This document shows, one piece after another, positions 44,469 through 56,807 of a stretch of 64,000 nucleotides of DNA. The position numbers and the translations under genes are program-made. Each line of letters opens with the position of its first letter. The first letter of the stretch is position 1. Source of the DNA: Progne subis subis (taxonomy: Eukaryota > Chordata > Aves > Passeriformes > Hirundinidae); the NCBI GenBank assembly GCA_022316685.1, contig JAKJHU010000039.1, forward strand, positions 4,402,001 to 4,466,000, given 5' to 3'. Under the pieces are notes generated by a model. The model was not told the origin of the DNA. It saw only the letters and a list, made by a program, of their open reading frames with translations, and did not search any database.

Positions 44469-47400
44469 GGTTTTTTTTTTGTTTTTTTTTTTTTTTTTTT
44501 TTTCAGGACTGTGCTTTACATATCATACTTTTAACCCTAGTAAAATGATTGCAGGAGTAGAGTTTGGTTTGGCAAGATGGCCAAGTTGTGCTGTTCACCT
44601 GTGAGGCACTGTACAGCAGCCCTCCAGCTGAAGTTGTTCTTGTGGGAATTGTGTTGAGAGAAGGAGCTGGTACGATATTTTCTTCCAGGACACAGGTACT
44701 AGGGAGAAGAAGGGTATTTTCAAACCCCAGAGCTGCAGAACACTTACTGTATTCTGGGTAGCACTAACTACTGCTGGGAACAACAGAGGACCTGACAGCT
44801 TAGAGCTGCTGCATCTGGAAGATCCTAAATCTTGGACAGTGGTAGAGCAAACCCTGCTCTACCTGATTATTGAAACTTGATGGTTCTGAAATTTCAAGAC
44901 ACTGATTGGCATAAAATGTGATACCTGACATAGCTGAAGTTGCTTCAATTAAGATGAGACAAAGATATACAAGAGACACATATGGCTTGTAGAATGGATG
45001 TGTATGGATCCAACTGAGACTCAACCTGCACATCACACATCCTTGGATCATGAAAAGCAAGGTTTACCTACAGAAAGACATCCTCATAATCCAATAGAAG
45101 GGTTCCAAGCAGAAGTCATGGAATGATATCACATTATGTTATTACAATATGTTGTTAATCTCAGGTAAAAAAATACAGTAGCTCTGGTTTCAGTATATGC
45201 AGTCTCCTAATGGATGATAGCTGTAAGTATCCAAAAGCAAGAAACAGAGATATTTATTTAAATGTAAAATATTATCTCAGGGAAAGGGCTGAGAGGCTGA
45301 TAATAATCTATATAAATGTATATGCGCACATAAATATATATTTGAAAGAGTTATACAGCCAGAGGGTCTGCAGAAAAAAAAGACAGGCAAGTGCCTTCTG
45401 TCTCTGCAGGAACCTATTGAGTGTAAAACTGCAGCACAGGCACAGCAAGTAGACATAGACGTGTGATCAGAAAAAGGACAGTAGCTCTGTTCAGTGTTCT
45501 TAATGCCAGGAATACGTCTGGCAGCGGCTGCTCACCTGCAGAACAAAAGCATATGGAGTACATGCTTGTACATCTGGAATGGAGTGAACTTATGAGATGG
45601 GCTGAGTGATGATGATCTGCCCTCACAGTAAGCAGTGGCAGCACATTCTGAGCATAAGCCTGTACAGGATGGTCCAGATTCACAGAACATGCAACATGAG
45701 GTGTGGGGACCAAATTACATGCAGGTGTGCCTGGAATTGAGATGATGAAGTCCAGCTCCTCATGTTCCTTTCTACACAAATCTAGTAAAAGTACCCCAGG
45801 CTGCAAATCTGATTTTCCTTATGCAAATTGTTTTAGGAATTTTAATTTTCTTAAAAGCTAGGCACTCCAGTAAAGCAACATACTTTAACTCTTGGGAAAT
45901 AATTGGCATGTAATAGGTTACAGAGATTGGCAAGGTAGTTTGTTTGTTCAGGATGAACAGATTCTTCATGTGCTGATGTGTCTTAGAGTCCTCACAACTT
46001 TTATGTGATATCAAGTGAAATGTACAAAGTGCTGTGTTAGTGAAAGTTAATTTGAAAATATTTATTTGCTATACAGCATTCCTTTTATGACTAGACAAAG
46101 AGGGAGTTGTTCAATATAATGAAGAATTCATAGTAAAACACATAATTTTAAGGGAAGATAATGAAAGATTTTACTATGAAAAGATAAACAGAAGACAGTT
46201 TTAAAAGCAAATTGTATAAGATGGATTGTATAAGCAAACTGTCTGGCAGACAGAGCATCCAAATTATATCTGGTAGTTTTTTCTAAAGCAGAACCACAAA
46301 ACCAGCTAGCAACTGCCAAAGTCTGCAAAATTCTGGTCTATTTTTCAGAAAAGCATTTATAGATTAGATGATAAATGATTATAAAGCCAGGCAGTTCTTC
46401 ACACTACATCCCTGCTGCTGGGTAGTGATGTTGCTTAGCAACACTTGAACAGGAAGAACCCTGGATTGGCTTGTGTGGAGTGTCAGTGCAGGTTGTATTA
46501 TGTGTTCGGAGAAGATACATGTTGGGTTCATGAGCCACATTTTAGGCCTTCCTTTGAAGCATTTTTTTTTCTTTTGTAAATAGATTGATTTCATTATTTA
46601 GCTACTTATCCATGGTAGACATTTCTGTGCATCATATACATGAGGAACTCCTTGACTGGGCAGAACATACTAAGGGAGGTTTTAGAGCTATGAAGGTAAT
46701 GGTCTATATTTTCTGAAGGTTTACTACCTCTTTCTAGGATATTTGCAAGTATATTCACTCTGTAATATAAAAGCTCACATTTCCTTTCACTGCTATGCCA
46801 CCCACACCACATGTATATTGTCTGGTTTAGCAGTATAAACCTTTAAAGTACTTACTGGTTTAACAGGCATTTGCTTTTCCCTCTCTCTTCTACTCCTCAT
46901 CCTCTCACCCCATCCCCTCCCTGGCTCACGCTCTGCTCTGCCCATTAGTTGTGTGTGACCCTTCCTATTCACATGTGATACTGGTCTAAAAGTCAGAAAG
47001 GTTCTTGGACGCTGCCTTACTTTTCATAACCTATTACAGCAGGAAAGATGAACAGGAAAGTGCATGTTTTTGTATGTAAGTACTAGTTCTTGGTTCAATT
47101 CAGCAGCAGATTGCATTTGTAATTTATACCCCTGCAAAATGGATGTAGAAAGCGACTGTTCTGATTTCATGGCACTTTCTGCATGTTTTTGTAATTTATA
47201 CCTTGTAAAGTGCTTGCCAAAATCACCGGTTTATGTCCATTTTGCAGAGGTAAGAATTTCAATAAAAATTGCAGGGCAGTGTTGGATTTGACACGAAGTG
47301 TTTTTATGGAAACATATGAAACAAAGATATCAATCTTGAACTCTTAAACCAGATAAAATTCCTACAAAAATTATGGTTACCTAAGAATTGTGTGGTACAG

Positions 47401-48297
47401 CTTCCATTTTCTGTGAAACACTTTGCAAATTTTAGTGCCAGTCTCTATATTGAATATTTGCACAGATCTACCACTCAACTCTGGACTTTCTCAATGTCTG
47501 AAATGAGCCCAATGAAAACTGGGCTGATTGTGAGACAGATCTCTTATAGATGTCTAGTCATAAACCCAGAACACCTAAACCAGAACTCTTAAATATCTTC
47601 CTTAAACCTTCTCTATTCCCTGACTTCTCACTCTCTATTGGTGGTAGTAACAGTCTGTTTGTCATGAAGATACATTATTTGAAATGTCTTCTTTCTTGGT
47701 CCATTTGCCTATCTGACATATCAGCCTTTTACTTCTGAAATAGAGAGGTATTTCAATTTTTATACTCTCCCTCCTAAAACCCTTGTCCAAGATATTTGTG
47801 TTGTAAGTATTGCTGTCTTTTGAGGCTAGACAAATGTGTTCTAGTCCTCTCCCATCCATTCAGAAAGTTTTTGCAAAGATCATCTCTTCACAGCCATTTA
47901 CTGACTGTGCCTCTCTCCTTATCAAACGAGGTGCCTCTCTCTACATGGACTGTCAGCTTATGTTCGCTCTTGCATTGTTGGTTTCCTACTCTGACTGTCA
48001 CATAATGAATTCCTCTAAGATATATCTTAGTTCAGGGCAGGAACCCTAGTAGCTGTGAAGTTTCTAAATTTGTCTGGCTCATTCATATTAAGGCCACTCA
48101 AAAAAGCTACTAATCCCATGGCTGCACTCTGAGTTTGTTGTCTTCAAAGCTGACATTGAGGAACAAAACAAAGCTGTTGCATTATGTGATGTGGGTGGCA
48201 GTATTATAGGAATCCCTGCTCTCATTTCTCTTATATCAGCTGCTTCTGTTTTGAATATTTCTGACCTGATGACTAAGAATTTGGAGCATCTGACATT
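43761..48297. other. AT-rich intergenic or intronic sequence, about 4.5 kb
   Basis: No gene recognised. It contains a 73-bp T-rich tract (44431-44503). The minus-strand frame of 130 codons at 45414-45806 is the longest in this part; its product has no recognisable domain, and no promoter or splice sites support it. Bases 46875-46960 are pyrimidine-rich. Confidence 0.5.
44431..44503. repeat. T-rich homopolymer tract, about 73 bp
   Basis: Almost pure T, broken by one C, a GGG and one G. It has no flanking direct repeats. It is the longest such tract in the window and likely to vary in length. Confidence 0.95.
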
Positions 48298-48660
48298 TGA
48301 GCGGAGGCTGACATGAGGAAAGAGCTGGGATTGTTTAGTCTAGAGAACTCAGAGGGGATATGACAGATTTATATAAATACCTGATGGAGGAAAGTAAAAT
48401 GAACAGAGCCAGAGTCTCCTTAGTGGTATCCAGTTAAAGGACAAGAGGTAAAGAAAAAAAAAAAATTGAAGAAATTCCCTTTAAACAGAAGAAACAACCA
48501 TTTTTACTGTGAAGGTAATTAACACTTGAACAGGGCACCCAGAGAGGCTCTGAAGCGTCCCTCTGGGAGCCTTGGAGAACAGCTTGTTCTGGATAATCAT
48601 GGAATTTAACAAGAACAAGAATCTCCAAAGGTCACTTCTAAACTCAGTAATTCTGTGTCC
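48298..48660 (+). mobile_element. Old CR1 LINE 3' fragment, plus strand
   Basis: A diverged CR1 3' region. It contains GAGGAAAGAGCTGGGATTGT and TTTAGTCTAGAGAAC, corresponding to the CR1 stretch before the 3' UTR, then GGACAAGAGGTAAAG, TTCCCTTTAAACAGAAG and a GGCACCCAGAGAGGCT-type phrase. It ends near ACTCAGTAATTCTGTG. Many substitutions and a 12-base A-run show it is much older than the 21385 copy. Boundaries are approximate. Confidence 0.8.
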
Positions 48661-51600
48661 TTCTGAATTTCTGCTTAGACATGCAGCCTGCAGCAATTAA
48701 AAAAAGTGAAAAGCAAAACCAAACCCCTGAAAACCCCTTTAGAGGTTTTTGGGTGGTTTTTTTTTTTTTTTTTCCCATGTTGAGTGTGTAGTGTTTTAAG
48801 GGGTTTTTTTTGAGACCCTTTGACTTCACGGACACCTATGAATCTTGGGTGCTCCCTTCTCTGTAGGAGTGGGATGCAACATTTTTACTGGCCTTTTCTT
48901 GAGAAATGTTTGCCCATATCTGTCAGCAGAGATGAATGCAGAGGCCATGGTTCATTAGTGGGAGGAGGAAGGTATCTTCCAGAAGGGATCAAGAAACTAT
49001 TGCCATGTTGAGTTGCACAAGGAGACGTGGTGGGAGAAGCCTTTTGGGGCAAGGCAGCCACTTTGTTATCAGTAGATCAGCTTGATGTGTAAACTCTCAG
49101 ATGAACATTGGCCTAGCTGCTGATCTTCACTGGGACCTGGGAGCAGAAGGGAGGCTGGATCCTAGTATGAGTCTGGGAGGGAAGGGTTTTCAGACTCCAG
49201 GTGAGGCGCTTACTATGGGGTGAGTGAAAGGCAGCTTGGCCTTAACTGCCGTGGAGCTTTGACCCTGTATTCTTCTCACAGTTTCAGGATGTGCTGGCAG
49301 TGCTGTAGCTACTTATTTTAGCCAGCCAAAGTTATCCTACTGAAGGAGGCAATAATATAGATTCAGTTTTGTAATTACCACTTTTTTTAAAAGACTTTGT
49401 TCAAGTGCCTGCTTCTGTAAGTTGTTTTTAGAACATAACTGCAACCACAAATTCTACCACATTTTCTTCCGAGTTGCTGCTTTTATAATTTATTCCTTGA
49501 ACTGTGTTCACTGCATACAACTAGCAAGCCTTTTTCCATTCAGAACAGCAAACTTCATGCAGATTTGCTCTCATGGATCAATCTAATTTTCTTCAGTTTT
49601 CTGTGTCTAATGCCTCATACAGATTCACCAAATCATACAAGAAATCTATGAATTTTTTTTTTTGAAGGCTCTAAACATTATTCCTGGAAAAAAACCCCAG
49701 ATCATTTAGTGACATTTTGGCCTTTAGATTCTTTTAAAACACGGTTCAATGTTTTCAGCTAGACTTTGACAGCATTTAAAAAGAAATTCCAGAAATGCAT
49801 TTTCTTGTATCTTAAAATCTTTAAGGCTTTTAACAATGTTGAGGAGAGGATAGTGTTATTCTCAAGATCACAACTCCTACTGCAAGGACCTCTATTACAT
49901 TTACGAGCTCCCCAATAAAATAGTTGGATATAACTTCAGTCTTAAAATTTCCTTTGCCTAGATAGCACAGGCACAGAAAACCAGAGTATGTTACATTCAT
50001 GGAAAAGAGGCAACTCTTTAAAATGTTGGCCTGAAGGTATATGGAGCACTTATTTTCTTTACTCTCTTTATAGACGGTAACTGATAGCCATCCCAAATGC
50101 ATACTTCTCAGAAGACTGAAGTTTTCCTACTTTGGGCATACATTGGAGATGGATGAACATGATGGACGTGTAAAACAATCAAATACATCAAAAATAGGTT
50201 CTTTTACAGGTTTAGATTCTTCTGGGGATGTTTGAGAATTCACAATTTCATAGTTGCTAACTATACCCACTGTCATCATTCATGTACACTCACTTTAAGA
50301 AAAGCCACAAAAGCAGAAGGTAAATTTTTCAGAGACGGAGAATACTAAAACTTTTCTGTTCCTCCTTTGGGTGATTTAAAAGTGGGGTTTTTTTTCCTTC
50401 TAAATAAATGCTGTTATGTAGCGGTTAAATCACTGCACAGAACAAAGGAAAACTATAAATAATAGGGCATTTTAGGAAGTATTGCTGTATCTGGTTAGTA
50501 GTTAGCATCTCAGGCACCAGGTTATCTTTTATAGCACTGAAAAATACAGCAAATATTGCCAAAATCTCAAATTTTTCAGTCCTGTATGTCTTGTGTTTAT
50601 TTGTATGCCACAGTGCATGAGAGGCTGTTTCGAAGCCTAGGAAATTTGTTTTCAAAACCTAAGGGAAAGTTCTGTTTTCCCAAGAAGCCTCACTGAGAAA
50701 AGACGTAGTGTGATTCAGTTTGAGAAGTTCAGTTACTAAAAAAAAATTGACAAATGTGTTTTAGACATATGTATAGATTTCATTAATACATTATTTGATA
50801 AGAAATGTGCAAATGCATTCAAAAATTTTGAAAAGGAGAATGTGCTTTTCTCATGTAACATCTTGAAACCAGTTCTTCAACAATATTATCTGAAATATTG
50901 TTAGGCGACTTCAAAAGAATTTTGATTAATTTGCTTAGTCTTCCTTCATACTGAAATCTTGCAGCTGTATTTTCCAAATCAACAATGATACATTTTTACA
51001 TTTTTAAATATAATACGTATAATTACCAAAACTTCTGGTTTCTTGAAAGGAAATATCTGTTTATGCTTACAGAAACTAAGATAAATAGTCATATAAAGTA
51101 TTTTCTTTACTAGTCCTATATTTCTCAGTTTCAGCAATATTACTTGCCATATGACATTACAAAGGTATTCTAACATGACTGTTGAGTGTGAGGATAAAAA
51201 TAAGCTCTGTGTTAAACTCTCCAAGTGAAAATGGGCTACGCCAATGGCCCTTCCACAAATGTGTTTGGGAGAGGCAATAAATACATTAGTTTACTAATTT
51301 TTAGACAGTAAAAAAAGAAATAAAAAAAGAGAAATAAATTACTGCCCATCAATTTTTTGCCTCTGTTTCCTAAGGTATTTCCAAAATTAGTTGGGTTTTT
51401 TTGTTTTTTTTACTATGACACATGCTACATAAAAATATTGATCACATCATCTAATGACATTTGTATCTAATGGACAAACATGGCACCATTTGTTGTTTGT
51501 GTAGGGAGTTTTATATTGTGCCATTTAGCACAATATGAGCCTTTCAGAATTTATTTCTTCTTCATTCCCTTCTAGCTACTCTTTTGAGTCCTGCCACTTT

Positions 51601-52322
51601 CAAAGAATAATCGTAGCAACCAGATACTAAAAGACAAATCCATGGAAGGGACAAATTCCATTTTTCAAGAAATAAGACAAATCAAATGTTATTTCTGCCT
51701 GCTGACTTGTAAAAAAAAAAAACCACCAAAGAAACACTCAAGAAAACATCAAAGCCTGAGATTAGAAACTGTCTTACAAATACGTTCATTCACAGGCTTT
51801 GCCTGTGTGTAAAGTCAGCTAGGCATGTAATCATTATCAGAATAAGCCTTTAGTTTATAAATCTAACTTGCCATTCAGAGGATTTTGTCTTTGAATTCAC
51901 ATAGTATTACCATTTCTGATTATTCTTGAATATACACTAAAGTAAAAAATGGCTCAGAGTGGCACTAACTCAAGATATTTGCACTGTGTCCTGTGCTTGA
52001 AGGAAGAATTAATGAAAAACCTCAGTGGTAGCCTGTCCTTACTCCACCTGGAGCCAGTGGGCACTTTGCCATTCATTTCAATAGAAAATCTGGGTAAATA
52101 CTATGCACGTCTAAAACTCTAATACGCTTGTATAAACAGAATCAGAATTCTTAAGCTTTTCTTACCATATGCTATCATATTCAAAAATGAGGCAACTTTA
52201 GTAATGGACAGGAGATTGTCAAAATGTTAGTGAGCATCCTCGTAGATTCAGATTCAAATAATAGTTCTGCTAGAGAGATATCATCTCCAAGGCCTCCTGC
52301 AAAAATATGCTATATAATTAGA

Positions 52323-52360
<38 letters not shown>

Positions 52361-55330
52361 AGACAAACCCCATGTTATTAAAGCTGGAATGAGAGTAAAA
52401 TGCAGAGGTATAGTGATCAACTATATGATCAGGGAAACACTGATAACAATTAAAAGTATTTTATATTTTATATTCATGTTGATATTATTTCCAGCATCTG
52501 ACCTTCAAGAATACATAATTTATCACATGAGGAAAAAATTATTGCCTCACCTTATAATGGTTAACTCTTATTTTGGCCTTGAGAAATGCACACAGTGTTC
52601 TGGGAGCTTTGCCATACCTATGCTGTATTGGGTGTGTAAATCATGAAGTGCAACTCTGTTCTAGGTTTCTTTTTCTTTCAGCAGTTCTTACTGGATGCTT
52701 TGCTTCATTTTTTAAAATGGGCACAAACTGTGCTAAAAAACCCGCACACTTGTATCCTTAACAAGTCTGAAAATTCAATTCTGATAATGCAGTGGAGATT
52801 TATCAACATTTTCTATCAAATAGACTTTGGCTACAATCTGTTAGATGTTTTAAAAGATGAAGCAATAATGAACCCAATATAAAATTAGGTGATTGGAGCA
52901 GCTTTCATTTATACTTTTTGCCTGGCATGGGGAATTTGACTGGTATCTGATAATTTATAACCTATGGATAAAAATGCAATTTCCAGGTTATTAAAATGAG
53001 AAAAGGTCATACTTCAATAACTGAATAGCTATTAAAAGATTTTTCAAAGGACACTTTAAATCAGTGCTGTTGACAACCAAAGAGACAGAACTGTTTAAAA
53101 GAGGAATGCTCTTTGCCCTCTTAAAACCAGAGTTCCTGCCGTCTTTGATCTTGCATTATACCTAAGTGTTGTACTGCTGTATATCCTTCTTAGAAATGAA
53201 ACTACTGATGCACTGTGGTTTTAATTGCTTATTTTTAAAATCTAGAATGATTTTATTTAGTTCAGAAATAATTTTATACAATTTCTCACTGATTTTTTTA
53301 AATGTAAAGCCTATAGCAGCAAAGGCAAATTTTGAAATTAATAATAGCCATCTGGGTTTATTTACCCAAGTAACTTCCTTTAAATCATATTGGTATTTCT
53401 GAAGAAGGCAGTTTAATTTCACGGCTAGTAAAATGAAATGAAAATATTAAATAGAATATGAACTGTTTTAATAGAAGTCATCAGAAATTACTTTGAAAGC
53501 CAAGGACACATTGTTATACTCCATACCTATTACAATTAATGCATTCATTTTCTTAGAGCAAATATTTTGAGGCAGTAGATAAGAATATTTTACAATAATG
53601 GTCTCTGAAGTGCAGAGAAGATGTACAGGTATTCTAGGGTTTGTTTTAGGATTTGATAAAATGTTGCTTTGGTATTTTGCCTGTAACTGACCCAGAATGT
53701 GAAAATGCTCCCTACCTGCCATGTTCAGATCAGTAAACTAATGTAGAAGGTTGGAGGAGGAGCCTGGATGTCACAGTTGGCCTAATCCTTTTCAGTCAAG
53801 AAAAGTCATGGAATGGCTGCCCTTTACTACTTAAGGGGTCCAGTCAGCAGGAGGCCATGGTGGGACTGTGTCTGCATTTGCACAGACAATGTACAAAGTT
53901 CTACTATGAGGAGCCACTTTTGAGCATCCATCCTCTCAAATCACACTGGCTCGAAGTCGTACATCGAGTGAATTTCTAGCGGTTACTGTTGCTGTGCTTA
54001 GCTGGCATATGCTGTGCTTGGTTAAGCTGAGATCAGTGGCACTATTGCTGCTTTGGGTAGCATCTGTTTCATGAGCCCTGTTTGTGCAAAAGCATAAAGA
54101 CTTTGCAACTTTCTTGTTCTCATGGGCTAATGACAGCCAGTTATTAGGTGAGGAACCTTTGAGCAATATTGTCAAATCCCACTACCAAATCTCAACAGGT
54201 AGTTTTCTCTACACTGACAACTTGTTTTCAAAGAGTTGAAGTTCTGGAAAACTTACTGAACGAATGCCTTCATGGCATGGGCTACAAAATTCCTCATCAG
54301 AAGAAATATATAACTATAGAGTATAACTATAGCCCCTCTCAGACGCTAAAACCCAGCAGAAAGCTGACTAAATAAGGGATTAGCTATGACAGGAACAGCA
54401 AGGCAGAGAAACTGCATAACAAGAGAGGAGTTGCTACCTCATTAGTTTCAGGTACCTACAGGCAGGCTGTAGGTAATCAGATTGTCCCAGATAGTCATGG
54501 GCTTAATCACTGATGTATTTTTGTAATGAGGAGTAGTACAGAGGTTCATAACCTGGGTATTTGTTCAGGCAAAAGAGAAGGTAGAAGGTGCTTGTGATGA
54601 ACTTCCTTTGTCTGGCATGATAAGGCTTGCCCAGCATAGAAAGCTGTGATGGATCTACGTTTCTTCAGCAGTGTGAAGATGATGACAATTTGCAGAAGAG
54701 AAAATGTAGCATCTTTTATATTTCTGCTTTCTCTCTCTCCCTTTTTATATGCTTATGTATTGTTTTAAAGGCAGACAGAAGTAACAGTATGAGCAACTTC
54801 AATATTTTTCTTTTCATCCAAAGGGAGAGATACTGATTTTTACCAATTAAAAGCACCTGAAATGGAATCATTATCAATGCACATTTCCATGCCATCAAAG
54901 TGGAATATTGTTAAAATGAAATAATAATATTTTACAGTTCACAGATTTCTATATTTTAAAAGGTTAAGATATTCAAAAAGATATTACAGTTGAATCTAAA
55001 CCAAAAATAATTTGAAACAGGTTTTAATGCATTTAACTATTTGATGTAGTAACAGAATTTTTCTTCAATTTCAATTATTTTGACTGGTTGGTCAATTTCT
55101 CTGTGTTTTGAGAGTTTGGAAATCTGATATACATTGTAATCATGCCTATACAGGCTTTGATTTTAGTGGGCCAATACTGTAGTTCTTAGACTGCAAAGAA
55201 TTTCTAGTGTGGACTCTCTTTCATTCAGGTATCAGTCAGGCTGTGGTCTTGGCTGAAGCCTCAAACTGCTATATAAAGTGAAAACTATGTCTTTAGCAGT
55301 GTTTGGACCAGGGTGGCTTGTCATTAGTCA
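48661..55330. other. AT-rich intergenic or intronic sequence, about 6.7 kb
   Basis: No gene recognised. It contains T17 (48757-48773) and A32 (52326-52357). The 140-codon frame at 52224-52646 is open only because it reads the A-run as lysines. Bases 49000-49330 are less AT-rich than the surroundings but show no coding pattern I can support. Confidence 0.5.
52326..52357. repeat. Poly(A) run, 32 bases
   Basis: Thirty-two uninterrupted A. I see no flanking direct repeats and no retrocopy body upstream, so it is listed as a simple repeat. Confidence 0.95.
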
Positions 55331-56045
55331 TAGATGCATTGAGATCTCCAGAGGTCACCTCGTCCAGCCATCTTTGACAATGTCTAAGGCAAAATAACCC
55401 AGCAAACAACAAAACAAAACCCATTTCCTTTATTCACATTGGAATTTCCCATCACATCTCATGTGTGTTGCCTCTCCTCCTTCCAAAATATATCTCTGAG
55501 AAGAGTTTGGCTGCATCCTCTCTATTCCTTCCCACTTGGTAGCTGTAGACAGAGATATGATCTCCCTTGAGCCTTACTATTTTTAAGAATGAATAAACAT
55601 AGCTCCCTCAGGCTTTTCTCAGTTGTCACATGCTCATGGACTTGATGCACCATGCAAAAATCTTTGGAGAACTGTTCTCATAAATGCCACAGAGAAGGGA
55701 ATAATCACTTCCTTGACTTGTTCTCAGAGCCCAGGATGAAACTGCTTTAATGGTTGTGGGGGCACAGTGCTGACTTGTGCTTAGGTTTTGTTTTCCAGGA
55801 CTTCCAGGTCATTTCAGCCAAGACGTCCCACAGACTGTACTGTTACATAGGACTATTATTTTCCAGATGCAATATTTTGCCTTTATTGAGCTTCATGATG
55901 TTCCTGTCAGCCCACTTCTCCAGTCTGCCCAGGTCTCTCTGAATGGTAGCCCTGCCCTCCAGTGTCAGCATATCGACTGCTCCCTCTCAATTTGATATTC
56001 TCAGCAACACTTCTGGGAGTGCACTCTCTTCCATCGTCAGGGGCT
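55331..56045 (-). mobile_element. Old CR1 LINE fragment, minus strand, with part of the RT ORF
   Basis: On the minus strand, bases 56045 to about 55750 match the conserved C-terminal ORF2 part of CR1: words equivalent to GAGAGACCTGGGCAGACTGG, AGAAGTGGGCTGACAGGAAC and ATCATGAAGCTCAATAAAGG. The 3' UTR follows (CTGAGGGAGCTATGTTTATT, GTCTACAGCTACCAAGTGGG). The end, near 55331, has GGCTGGACGAGGTGACCTCT. The coding part has lost its frame. It is a diverged, 5'-truncated copy; some internal stretches (55385-55440 and 55640-55740) align poorly and may hold small insertions. Confidence 0.85.
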
Positions 56046-56489
56046 AAGGCTGTTTCACAAACACTTAGCGTAATCAGGCGGTCACGCCTGCATGCTCAGG
56101 CTGTACAAATAACTGTACGCTGATGACAACAGGATGCTCTAAACTCTACCACAGAGATATGTGAGTAATTCCTTTTGTTGCCAACTATTTTTGAACTGAA
56201 ATAAAGCATTCTAGAGTCTACTACATTGCTAGTCTTCTTTATATGAAAGGTAAATCACAAATAACAAGGAATTTTATGTAGGGATATCAGAACGTTATAA
56301 AAGAGACAATTGAGAAGTAATTTTCTCCAAGGATACAGGGGAAACTTCTAAACATTTATGCTCTTGTGAAACTGTTGACAGCTTTAATCCTTTTAGAGTG
56401 AATTTGCTCTTCCTAAATATGTGAGCAATTGACCTCAATGATGACACTTGCTAACTACAGTGCTCTATCTGAGCTGTCAAATGATACAA
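56046..56489. other. Sequence without recognised features
   Basis: AT-rich except for a short CpG-containing patch at 56068-56090. No gene or repeat seen. Confidence 0.55.
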
Positions 56490-56493
56490 AAAC

Positions 56494-56803
56494 TGTAGTG
56501 GTACTTGGGTGAATCAACACATACAGACAACCAGGAGACCTCCAAGGAACAGCTGAAATGCAAAATAGATTTATTTCATTATCTCGCTAACAATGCTGGG
56601 CGGCAAAGACACACAGGGACGCGGGCTCTGGTAGGCTTAGGTGACCCTAGTGGGCAGTGGCAGGGGGGGCACTGCCTGCCCCAATGTCAAAGGGCTTTAC
56701 CACATGCAGTTTATCACAAGACTGTGCTTTCATGATCTCACTCCCAGCAGGAGGCTCAAACCTGTGTGTGAGAGTGTGTTATCTCTACACAGGAATCTAC
56801 TCA
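56494..56803 (-). mobile_element. Short solo LTR, minus strand, 310 bp
   Basis: On the minus strand it starts TGAGTAGATTCCTGTG and ends CAAGTACCACTACA. AATAAA at 56570-56575 leaves a downstream part of about 75 bp. The flanks carry AAAC on both sides (56490-56493 and 56804-56807), consistent with a 4-bp target-site duplication. A GC-rich, CpG-containing middle (56597-56690) contrasts with the AT-rich surroundings. A 4-bp duplication is short enough to occur by chance, so the ends are supported mainly by the TG/CA termini and the poly(A) signal position. The CACTACA end is shared with the LTRs at 25056 and 36607. Confidence 0.68.
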
Positions 56804-56807
56804 AAAC

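Noticed and set aside
45414..45806. A 130-codon minus-strand frame
   Set aside because: No domain, no signal peptide of convincing form and no neighbouring gene features; consistent with chance.
52326..52357. Processed pseudogene tail
   Set aside because: There is a poly(A) run but no upstream gene-like body and no flanking direct repeats.
52224..52646. A 140-codon plus-strand frame, the second longest open frame in the window
   Set aside because: It is extended by reading a run of 32 A as lysine codons; the parts on either side are unrelated and short.
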